The notes under the pieces: generated by a model | Database searches by the model: none | Seen by the model: the letters and a program-made list of their open reading frames with translations, nothing else | What the model was told of the DNA's origin: nothing | Shown here: positions 16,379-23,749 of the stretch, one piece after another | Position numbering within the stretch: the stretch's first letter is position 1 | How the letters are laid out: each line of letters starts with the position of its first letter | Made by a program: the position numbers and the translations under genes | Assembly: GCA_046294815.1 (NCBI GenBank) | Contig: JBKBOJ010000016.1 | Coordinates: 1-46,988 of the forward strand | Source: Pelomonas sp046294815 | GTDB taxonomy: Bacteria > Pseudomonadota > Gammaproteobacteria > Burkholderiales > Burkholderiaceae_C | Length of the DNA: 46,988 nt | Direction of reading: 5' to 3'

Positions 16379-17103
16379 TCCTCGGCCTGCCTTTGCTCGC
16401 CGCTGCCGCTGACTGGTGCCAGCCACCTAGGCAGCTCACGCAGGCCGACACGGACGACTTCCGCGCCGGGCTCGCGCGCTGGCGGCTGGAGGCCGAAGAC
16501 GCACGTGCCGTCGTCACTGCCACGGACGGCGTGCTGGATATCGCCACGCCTGCCGGCCTGAGCCTGTGGTGGCGCAAGCCCTTGGACGGCGATTACGCCA
16601 TTCGCTTCACCGCCACGGCGCTGCCCGCACCGGCCAGCGCCGGCGCGCACGCCGGCCGCATCTCCGACCTGAACATGTTCTGGAATGCGCTGGAGGCTGA
16701 CGGCAGCGAGCCCTATCCCCGCAGCGGCAAGTTCGCGGCCTACGACACGCTGCCGACCTACTACGTCGGCTTCGGCGCCAACGCCAACATGACGACGCGG
16801 CTGCGCCACTACACGGGCAGCGAGAAACGCCTGCTGGCGGGTTTTGCGGACGGCGCCCTCGCCAAGCCGCATGAGCGGCCGATGACGCCGCAGACCCGTC
16901 TGCACCGGGGCAAACCGATCACGGTCGAGATTGTTTCGCGCCACCCGACGGCCGCGGACCCGGTCCACCTGCGCTGGCGCGCCGACAGCAACGAACTCTT
17001 TACACGCGCCGACGCCAATGCGCGGCTGCACGGCTACTTCGCGCTGCGGACCACCGCCAGCCGCTTGCAGATCAGAGATTTCCAGATCCTCCAATGCCGA
17101 TGA
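16342..17103 (+). CDS. Exported DUF6250-type protein
   Basis: The 253-residue protein begins with a hydrophobic signal (MAPAVRLPLCGLILGLPLLAAAA) followed by a beta-sandwich-like domain. Segments such as DFRAGLARWRLE, LDIATPAGLSLWWRK, SDLNMFWNA and YYVGFGANANMTTRLR match, as I recall, the DUF6250 family found beside pectin enzymes in Bacteroidetes and Proteobacteria. Activity is unknown; the fold suggests carbohydrate binding or a lyase/hydrolase accessory. The chosen ATG at 16342 gives the signal peptide but forces a 37-bp overlap with rhaM; the longer form from 16288 has no sensible leader. DNA downstream looks decayed. Confidence 0.65.
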   Translation: MAPAVRLPLCGLILGLPLLAAAADWCQPPRQLTQADTDDFRAGLARWRLEAEDARAVVTATDGVLDIATPAGLSLWWRKPLDGDYAIRFTATALPAPASAGAHAGRISDLNMFWNALEADGSEPYPRSGKFAAYDTLPTYYVGFGANANMTTRLRHYTGSEKRLLAGFADGALAKPHERPMTPQTRLHRGKPITVEIVSRHPTAADPVHLRWRADSNELFTRADANARLHGYFALRTTASRLQIRDFQILQCR

Positions 17104-17516
17104 AGCAGCGGCATGACACCCATCAAGACCCGCGTGACCGCCGCAGACGAACCATGCCCGCGCCTCGTCGCCGCCGGCTGCAGCAGCAGGCTGCGAAATT
17201 GCGGCTCTGGTACCGCCGCTGCGCCAACCCAGGGGTGCAGGCGCGGCCGATCGGCAACGCAGTGGCGGCAGATCAACGACAACCGCCTTTTCTTCTGCGG
17301 CTCGTCCGACACGACGAACCCGCGCGCTGGCAGCCCTGCCCAAGGTGCGCGGGCTGGTGCTCGCCGGCCAGCATGTCGCCGCAGAGTTCCGGCTCGCCAC
17401 GCTGATGCAGGCCCCGAAGAGCGGCTTCATGGTCACCAACCCCGGCATCCCGCCCGAGAACAGCCGCCCGCAATGTGCTGGATGGCCGCGACGGCCAACT
17501 GCAACGAGCTGAACCC
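17104..17516 (+). pseudogene. Probable decayed coding remnant between the DUF6250 gene and GH43
   Basis: These 413 bp hold no clean gene, but pieces in different frames read like protein. WRQINDNRLFFCGSSD lies in the frame open from 17113. LVLAGQHVAAEFRLATLM and FMVTNPGIPPENS lie in a second frame (about 17352-17470). NVLDGRDGQLQRA then sits in the frame that runs on into the GH43 start. The pattern suggests an old gene broken by at least two frameshifts. I cannot name the family. It might alternatively be non-coding DNA with chance open frames, as is common at this GC content. Confidence 0.35.
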
Positions 17517-18554
17517 ATGACCGATCGACTGCACCGACGTCACCTGCTGGCCGCCGCACTGCTCGCCCCCGCGCTGCCGGCCCGCGCACAAGCCCCCGCT
17601 CCAGCGGCGGCAGCGCCGCTGTCCTGGCCCAACCCGTTGATCCCGCAGCGCGCCGACCCGCAGATCCTGCGCCACGGCGGTTGGTACTACCTGATGGCCA
17701 CCGTGCCCGAGTACGACCGGCTGGAGCTGCGCCGCGCCAGGTCCATCGCCGCGCTGGCGACGGCCGACGTGAAGGTCGTCTGGCGCAAGCACGACAGCGG
17801 CCCGATGAGCCGCCACATCTGGGCGCCGGAGCTGGCCTGGCTGGACGGCCGCTGGTACATCCACTTCAGTGCCGGCGAGGCGCAGCAGCCGTGGAAGATC
17901 CGGCTGTGGGCGCTGGAGAACGCGTCTGCCGACCCCATGCAGGGCGAGTGGGTGGAGCGCGGCCAGATCAAGACCGCATGGGACACGTTCACGCTGGACG
18001 CCACCGTCTTCGAGCATCGCGGCCAGCGCTACATGGCCTGGGCCCAGACCGACCCGGCCAAGAAGAACCACAGCACCGACATCTACCTGTCGCTGATGAA
18101 GAGCCCCACCGAGCTGGAAGGCCCACAGCTGCGGCTGACCCAGCCGGAGTACGCTTGGGAAAAGGTGCGCCACCAGGTCAACGAGGCGCCGGCGGTGCTG
18201 ATCCACGGCGGCCGTGTCTTCATGACCTACTCGGCCGCTGGCACCGGCGTCGAGTACTGCCTGGGCCTGCTGTGGGCCGACGCGAACGCCGACCTGATGG
18301 ACGCCAGGAGCTGGCACAAGTCGCCCGGCCCGGTGTTCAGCAGCAGCGTCGAGAACAGCCAGTACGGCCCGGGCCACAACAGCTTCGTCGTCGAGCCCGA
18401 CGGCACGGTGCTGAACGTCTTCCACGCACGCAACTACCGCGACATCGTCGGGGACCCGCTGAAGGACACCGGCCGCGCAACGCGTGTGCAGCCGCTCGCC
18501 TTCACCGCCGACGGCATGCCCGACTTCGGGATGCCGCTGAAGGAGACGCGATGA
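17517..18554 (+). CDS. Exported GH43-family glycosidase (arabinofuranosidase/xylosidase/galactosidase type)
   Basis: The 345-residue protein has a short leader (MTDRLHRRHLLAAALLAPALPARAQA) with paired arginines that could be Sec or a weak Tat signal, then a five-bladed beta-propeller pattern. The three GH43 acids are placeable: Asp47 in RADPQIL (base), Asp161 in TFTLDATVF (pKa modulator) and Glu223 in VNEAPAV (acid). The motif HIWAPELAWLDGRWYIHFS is typical of the family. GH43 enzymes remove arabinofuranose, xylose or galactose from side chains; beside RG-I genes, trimming of arabinan or arabinogalactan branches is a reasonable inference. The ATG is the first start giving a leader. The stop overlaps the next ATG (ATGA). 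Confidence 0.85.
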   Translation: MTDRLHRRHLLAAALLAPALPARAQAPAPAAAAPLSWPNPLIPQRADPQILRHGGWYYLMATVPEYDRLELRRARSIAALATADVKVVWRKHDSGPMSRHIWAPELAWLDGRWYIHFSAGEAQQPWKIRLWALENASADPMQGEWVERGQIKTAWDTFTLDATVFEHRGQRYMAWAQTDPAKKNHSTDIYLSLMKSPTELEGPQLRLTQPEYAWEKVRHQVNEAPAVLIHGGRVFMTYSAAGTGVEYCLGLLWADANADLMDARSWHKSPGPVFSSSVENSQYGPGHNSFVVEPDGTVLNVFHARNYRDIVGDPLKDTGRATRVQPLAFTADGMPDFGMPLKETR

Positions 18555-19321
18555 ACTGCGCCGTCATCCCGCTGTCCGACGGCGCCGCCAACGTCTTCGA
18601 CGGCGTTGCCCCAGACCGCATCTGCCGCCGGCCCAGCCGGGCCGAGCTGCATGCCCTGCCCTCGCCCACGCCGGCCCGCGGCCGCGCCCTGGTCTACGCC
18701 GGCGGCGGCTACTTGCAGCTGATGTACGACAAGGAGGGCATCGAGATCGCCCGGTGGCTCAACACGCTGGGGCTGGACGCCTACGTGCTGGTGCACCGCC
18801 TGCCGGGCCAGGACGGCCATCCCTTCGACATCGCGCTGCGGGACGGGCTGCGCGCACTGGACCTACTGGCCACGCTGCCGCCGCTGCCGCTGCTGCACGT
18901 GGGCCTGTCCTCGGGCGGCCATCTGGCCGGCGTGATGGCCTGCCAGCGCGAATGTGCAGGCGCCGTCATCGCCTATGCGCCGCTGAACGCCAACCACCGC
19001 GACCACAAGTTCCCGCCGGGCAAGCCGGACTTCGCGCCGCCCGAGAAGCAGGCCTTCTACGATGCCTGGCCCATCGGCATCGAGGAACAGCCGCACGGCC
19101 TGCCGACCTGCCCGGTGTTCCTGGCCTATGCGCTGCACGACGCCGTCGTGCCGGTCCAGCATGCGCTCAACCTCATCGTCGCGGCGCAGCAGCACGGGCT
19201 CGACGTGGAGGCCCATGTGTTCCCGCAGGCCGAGCACGGCTTTGCATTGCGCGGGCTGGCCGGCACGCAGGCGCAGTGGCCGGGGCTGGCGGCACGCTGG
19301 CTGGCCGACAAGCTGGGCTGA
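18551..19321 (+). CDS. Alpha/beta-hydrolase, probable carbohydrate-ester deacetylase
   Basis: The 256-residue protein follows the alpha/beta-hydrolase plan of BD-FAE/AXE-like esterases. A glycine-rich oxyanion loop (VYAGGGYLQL) comes first, then nucleophile Ser120 in GLSSGG, Asp197 in LHDAVVP and His229 in AEHGF. No signal peptide is seen, so it should act in the cytoplasm, probably removing acetyl or acyl groups from imported sugars. The start overlaps the GH43 stop by 4 bp, with AGGAG at 18541-18545. It is the last gene of the plus-strand operon and converges with the GH115 gene 66 bp away. Confidence 0.75.
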   Translation: MNCAVIPLSDGAANVFDGVAPDRICRRPSRAELHALPSPTPARGRALVYAGGGYLQLMYDKEGIEIARWLNTLGLDAYVLVHRLPGQDGHPFDIALRDGLRALDLLATLPPLPLLHVGLSSGGHLAGVMACQRECAGAVIAYAPLNANHRDHKFPPGKPDFAPPEKQAFYDAWPIGIEEQPHGLPTCPVFLAYALHDAVVPVQHALNLIVAAQQHGLDVEAHVFPQAEHGFALRGLAGTQAQWPGLAARWLADKLG

Positions 19322-19387
19322 AGCTGGTGGAGCGGAGCTACCAGGCCAGTCTGTTTGCGGGCTGGATGTGCCGCTTCTGACGCCGGC

Positions 19388-21799
19388 TCAGCGGCAGGTG
19401 CCGGGCAACAGCTCGGCGCCGTCGAACATCAGGTCGCGCTGCTGCGCGCGCAGTTGCAGCGTCACTGCGCCGGCGCGTGCGGGCAGCGTGACCGCGGCCG
19501 TCAGCCTGTTGGCCAGCACGCCCTGCGCCCAGGCGGCGTCCTGCGCGCCGCGTGGCCAGCGCAGCGGCAGCGTCTGACCGTCCAGCAACACATCGGCGGC
19601 CCAGGCCTCACCCGGTGTGGCGGTGTAGCGGGGCAGCACATGCACGCGCAGGCAGCCGGGATCGGCAGCGGCGGCGGGGACGGCGATGTCCAGCACCGCG
19701 CCAGGCTCACGCGCGACCAGCACGCCATCGCCACGCCCCAAGCCGGGCACGCGGCGCCACGCGCCGCTGGCGCTGACGCGCAGCGCCGGGCCGCCGGGCT
19801 CGACCTCTGGCAGCGGCGGGAGATCGGCCGTTGCGCGGGCCAGATCGTGCAGCGCGTCGGGCGCGCTGCCGCCCAGGCCAGGGGCAGGCAGCAGCGGCGC
19901 TTGTTGGCGGTAGCTGGTCCACAGACCATCTGCCGGCTCCTCGGCCAGGATGCCAGGCCAGCGGCCGGCGTTGTAGCGGGCGGTCAGCGCCTTCAGGCGC
20001 CGGTCGGCGCGCACGGCACGGGCCGCCAGCGCACGGGCGCCGGCCGGGTCGGGCTCGAGTGTGGCGGCATAGCGCTCCAGCGCAAAGAAGCGCTCATTGG
20101 CCAGCGCCGACGCGCGCAACGGATATTCGACGAGCTGGAAGAAGGCATCGCGCTGCGCCGCCGCGACGCGCGGACGCACGGCGTCCAGCCGGGCCAGCAA
20201 CTGCGCGAAGCGGGCCAGGCGCGCGTCCACCACCGCTGCCGGCCAGCCGCTGCGCTTCACGCGCTCGCCGGGCAGGTGGAACTGCAGGTGCTCGGGCCGG
20301 CGCTCGAAGTTGACGCGGTAGTAGCCGTCCCAGATGTCGGCGATGTCAGCGATGCCGAACAGCCGCTGCGCCAGGTCACGCAGGTAGGCCGGCTGCCCCA
20401 AGGCGCGCACCGCTGCCGGGTTCCAGGCCAGATCGAACCAGTGGCTGAGGTTGACCTCGTGGGGCTTGATGTCGCCCGCATTGACCACCCACAGCCGCCG
20501 CGCACCGGCGTCGAAGGCGCGGCCCATCTCCTCGGCCACCAGCGCGGGCGGCGTCGTGTCCAGCCACAGGTAGGACAGCGGCGCGCCGAGGTAGCTGAGG
20601 TGGTAGTAAACGCCCGAGCCGCCCGAACGCTGGGCCTGAGCGGCAGCGGGCAACTGGCGCAGGTAGCCGAAGTTGTCGTCTGGCCAGACCAGGGTCACGT
20701 CGTCGGGCAGCGCCAACCCCGGCAGCAGCGGCAGCACCTCCTTGTAGGGCACGAAAACCTGCGGCACCTGGGTCGGATCGCCCACGTGCTGGCGCAGCAG
20801 TTCGCGCTGGTCGGCCAGCACGCGATTGAGCAGCGCCTGCTTCTCGGCCAGCGTGCCGCCGCCCTGCATGCCGCTGTCGTGGATGCCGCGCATGCCCAGC
20901 GTGTAGAGGTTGTCATACCGGCCATTGGCCTTCAGCCGCTGGGCCCAGTAGTCGCGCACCTGGGCACCGTGGGTCGCGTAGTTGTATTGGTCGTGCGGCG
21001 CGGTCCACTCCGACACGTTGTTGCGCAGCAGCGGCTCGGCATGCGATGACCCCATGAAGATGCCGTAGCGCTGCGCCAGCTCGGCATTGCGCGGGTTGGC
21101 GTTGAAAGCCCCCGACACCTGGTGCATGGCCGGCCACAGCGTGTTGGCCTTCAAGCGCAGCAGCAGCCGGAAAACCTGCTCGTAGGTGCGCGGGCCGATG
21201 TTGCGGGCCTCGGGCTCGAAGGTGTGGGAGGCCCAGGGATGCAGGCCCCAGTCCTCGTCGTTGATGAACAGGCCGCGGTACTTCACCGCCGGCCCGTCGT
21301 GCAGCGCTTCGTTCAAGCTGACATGCAGCGGCCCGCGCTTGAGCGGCGCCAGGTCGGCCCACCAGAGCCAGGGCGACACGCCCAGCGCCTGGCTCAAGGT
21401 GTAGACGCCATAGGCCGTGCCGCGCCGGTCGGCGCCGGCGATGACCAAGGCCTGGCTCACGCCCGGCGCGGGCTTGCGCAGCAGCTCGATGTGGAAGCAC
21501 TCCCAGCAGTTCCTGAGCCTGGAGAGATCCAGGCCGGCCGCATCGATCTGCGGATGGCGACCCACGGTGCCGACCCAGACCTGCACCGGCCCCTTGGCGC
21601 TGGTGCGCAGCCCCAGGCGCTTGAAGTCGTCGGCCAGGTCTTGCGCGACGAAGGCCTCCAGCGGATCGGCGTTCGGGCTGGCGACGATGACGGCGCCGTC
21701 GAGCGGCAGGCTGTCTGGCGTGGCCCGCGTGGACACGTCCAGGCCTGCGCGGGCGGAGGCGGCCAGCGCCAGCAGCGCGAACGAGCCGATCAACTTCAT
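19388..21799 (-). CDS. GH115-family glycosidase (alpha-glucuronidase type), exported
   Basis: The 803-residue protein has a signal peptide (MKLIGSFALLALAASARA). It matches GH115 through an N-terminal alpha/beta domain (IVASPNADPLEAFVAQDL, GTAYGVYTLSQALGVSPWLWWAD) and a TIM-barrel with YRGLFINDEDWGLHPWA, LRLKANTLWPAMH, FMGSSHAEPLLRN, LVWPDDNFGYLR and LWVVNAGDIKPHE. A helical part and a C-terminal beta-sandwich end at about 800. GH115 enzymes remove (4-O-methyl)-glucuronic acid from xylan, and some from arabinogalactan. In an RG-I locus, glucuronate on arabinogalactan branches is the better guess. The start at 21799 is supported by the signal peptide and by the 4-bp overlap (ATGA) with the PL11 stop. 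A longer frame to 22351 is a shadow. Confidence 0.85.
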   Translation of the reverse strand: MKLIGSFALLALAASARAGLDVSTRATPDSLPLDGAVIVASPNADPLEAFVAQDLADDFKRLGLRTSAKGPVQVWVGTVGRHPQIDAAGLDLSRLRNCWECFHIELLRKPAPGVSQALVIAGADRRGTAYGVYTLSQALGVSPWLWWADLAPLKRGPLHVSLNEALHDGPAVKYRGLFINDEDWGLHPWASHTFEPEARNIGPRTYEQVFRLLLRLKANTLWPAMHQVSGAFNANPRNAELAQRYGIFMGSSHAEPLLRNNVSEWTAPHDQYNYATHGAQVRDYWAQRLKANGRYDNLYTLGMRGIHDSGMQGGGTLAEKQALLNRVLADQRELLRQHVGDPTQVPQVFVPYKEVLPLLPGLALPDDVTLVWPDDNFGYLRQLPAAAQAQRSGGSGVYYHLSYLGAPLSYLWLDTTPPALVAEEMGRAFDAGARRLWVVNAGDIKPHEVNLSHWFDLAWNPAAVRALGQPAYLRDLAQRLFGIADIADIWDGYYRVNFERRPEHLQFHLPGERVKRSGWPAAVVDARLARFAQLLARLDAVRPRVAAAQRDAFFQLVEYPLRASALANERFFALERYAATLEPDPAGARALAARAVRADRRLKALTARYNAGRWPGILAEEPADGLWTSYRQQAPLLPAPGLGGSAPDALHDLARATADLPPLPEVEPGGPALRVSASGAWRRVPGLGRGDGVLVAREPGAVLDIAVPAAAADPGCLRVHVLPRYTATPGEAWAADVLLDGQTLPLRWPRGAQDAAWAQGVLANRLTAAVTLPARAGAVTLQLRAQQRDLMFDGAELLPGTCR

Positions 21800-23652
21800 G
21801 GCGCGACTTTGACGGGCAGGTAGCGCGGCCCCCTCATCGCCGCACCCAGATGGAAGCTGGTGTGCGGCGGCTGGTTGTAGCCCGCGTTCTGCGCCGCAAC
21901 CTGCACGCGGTACTGCGGGTCGTGCATCAGCGTCACCAGCCGGTGCTCGGTCGGGATGGAGGTGGAGAAGATCAGCAGCGCGGTGCTGTCTTCGTTGCGC
22001 CAGACCGCTTCCTCGCGCCAGTCGCCGAACAGGTCGGCCGACAGCACCGGGTTGCCCTTGGTGCCGTTGTTGGACGCGGCGCCGAAGGACTTGCCGTTCA
22101 ACAGCGGCTCGAACTTGAACGCCACGGGGTTCCACTTGTCGACGGCCACATGGTCCAGCGACTCGCGCAGCAGGTCGCCGTCCCACCAGAGCGCGAAGTT
22201 GTAGCGGCTGGGATGCTTGTCGCTGATGAGCTTGCCGCTGGCGTTCATCAGGCCGCCGACACTGCCCCAGCATTCCGCGCCGGGGTGGGCGGCGTCGATG
22301 TCGAAGCAGACGCCGCGGCCCACGTCGGTGTTGTTGCCGGACATGCTCCACAGGACCTTGCCGGTCGCCGCGTCGTGCATCTCCAGGCCGTGCGCGCCGT
22401 AGCAGCGCGGACTCTCGTGCACCATGAAGACCTGCTGGCCCGCGCGCGCGGGGTCGAAGTTGCTGACGTGCAGCGCGTCACCATGGCACAGGCCGGTGCT
22501 GTAGAGCAGCCGGCCGGTGCTGGCAATGGTGGCAGCGCCGTAGACGATGTCCTGTCTGCCATCCCCGTCCACGTCGGCCACCGAGAACCAGTGCGCGCCC
22601 TGCCCGGCAGCGGGCGCGCTTGCGGCGTCGCTGTCGCTGTCGAAGATCCAGCGCTGGCTCAGCTTGCCGTCGCGCCAGTCCCAGGCCGCGATGACGGCGC
22701 GCGTGTAGTAGCCCCGCGCGAACAGGGCGCTGGGGCGCTGTCCGTCCAGGTAGGCCACGCCGGCGGTGAAGCGGTCCACGCGGTTGCCGTAGGCGTCACC
22801 CCAGGCGCTCACGTCGCCCCTGGGCGGCGTGTAGTCGGCACTGGCCAACGCCGCGCCGGTGCGGCCGTCGAACACGGTGATCCACTCCGGGCCGGCCAGC
22901 ACATAGCCGGCGGCATTGCGGTGGTCGGCATGGGCGTCGCCCATCACCTTGCCCTGGCCGTCGACGGTGCCGTCGGCCGTCTTCATCATCACTTCGGCGC
23001 GACCGTCGCCGTCTAGGTCGTAGGCGACGAAGCTGGTGTAGTGCGCGCCGGCGCGGATGTTGGGGCCCAGGTCGATGCGCCATAGCCGCGTGCCATCCAG
23101 CTTGTAGGCATCGACCAGCGTGTGGCCGGTGTAGCCGCGCTGCGAGTTGTCCTTGGCATTGGTGGGCTGCCACTTCACCACCAACTCGTACTGGCCATCG
23201 CCGTCCAGGTCGGCCGGCGCGCCGTCGTTGAGCTGGTAGCTGTAGGCCACACCGTCCGGCGTGGTACCGCCCTCTGGCTTTTGCACCGGCACACGCAGAT
23301 AGGGCTGGGCCCAGGGCGCGACGCCGGCGCCGGAGGGCTGCTCGCGGCCGGCGACAACGGCGCGCACCGTGTAGAGGCTGTCGGCGTGGCCGGCCGCGTC
23401 GCTCAGGCTGGTCAGCGCCTGCGGCTGGGCATTGAGCCGCTTGCCATCTCGGTAGACGTTGAAGCGCACGCCGGCCGGATCATTGCCCAGCAGCCGCCAG
23501 CTGACGAACACGCCCCTGCCAGTCTGCAGCGCGACGACGCCACGGTCGAGCTGCTCGACTTGCAGGGCTTGCTGGGCCTGAGCGGCCACGGCAGCCAGCG
23601 CAAGCAGCGCGCCGCCGCCCAGGCGGCTCCAGGAGAACAGGGATGCGGTCAT
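21796..23652 (-). CDS. Rhamnogalacturonan lyase, PL11 (YesW-like), exported
   Basis: The 618-residue protein has a signal peptide (ending AAVAAQAQ) and the eight-bladed propeller of PL11 with calcium-type repeats: DLDGDGQYELVVKW, DLDGDGRAEVMMKTADGT, DVDGDGRQDIVYGA and SADLFGDWREEAVWR. Also present are HGDALHVSNFDP, GNNTDVGRGVC and SRYNFALWWDGDLLRE. PL11 enzymes cleave the RG-I backbone by beta-elimination and need Ca2+. The start at 23652 is chosen for its leader; the longer frame adds 59 Arg/Pro-rich residues. It sits 97 bp after the TonB-dependent receptor and is translationally coupled to GH115. Having PL4 and PL11 in one locus gives two unrelated folds for the same bond. Confidence 0.93.
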   Translation of the reverse strand: MTASLFSWSRLGGGALLALAAVAAQAQQALQVEQLDRGVVALQTGRGVFVSWRLLGNDPAGVRFNVYRDGKRLNAQPQALTSLSDAAGHADSLYTVRAVVAGREQPSGAGVAPWAQPYLRVPVQKPEGGTTPDGVAYSYQLNDGAPADLDGDGQYELVVKWQPTNAKDNSQRGYTGHTLVDAYKLDGTRLWRIDLGPNIRAGAHYTSFVAYDLDGDGRAEVMMKTADGTVDGQGKVMGDAHADHRNAAGYVLAGPEWITVFDGRTGAALASADYTPPRGDVSAWGDAYGNRVDRFTAGVAYLDGQRPSALFARGYYTRAVIAAWDWRDGKLSQRWIFDSDSDAASAPAAGQGAHWFSVADVDGDGRQDIVYGAATIASTGRLLYSTGLCHGDALHVSNFDPARAGQQVFMVHESPRCYGAHGLEMHDAATGKVLWSMSGNNTDVGRGVCFDIDAAHPGAECWGSVGGLMNASGKLISDKHPSRYNFALWWDGDLLRESLDHVAVDKWNPVAFKFEPLLNGKSFGAASNNGTKGNPVLSADLFGDWREEAVWRNEDSTALLIFSTSIPTEHRLVTLMHDPQYRVQVAAQNAGYNQPPHTSFHLGAAMRGPRYLPVKVAP

Positions 23653-23676
23653 GCGAAACAAACCCAGAAATGGAAA

Positions 23677-23694
23677 CGGCCTCTTGCGAGGCCG
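23677..23694 (-). terminator. Small hairpin between the TonB receptor and PL11 genes
   Basis: CGGCCTC (23677-23683) and GAGGCCG (23688-23694) form a perfect 7-bp stem with a TTGC loop. On the minus strand it is followed by only a short T-rich stretch (GTTTCCATTTC), so it would be a leaky attenuator or an mRNA-stabilising end rather than a full terminator, allowing more receptor than lyase mRNA. Confidence 0.4.
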
Positions 23695-23749
23695 GCGCGC
23701 CTCACGGCTCAGGCGCAAACGGATGGGCGGCGGGGGCCGACCGCAGACA

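Noticed and set aside
19388..22351. Longer start for GH115 (987 residues)
   Set aside because: The first 184 residues lie inside PL11 in another frame and are Arg/Gln-rich. The start at 21799 gives a signal peptide and ATGA coupling.
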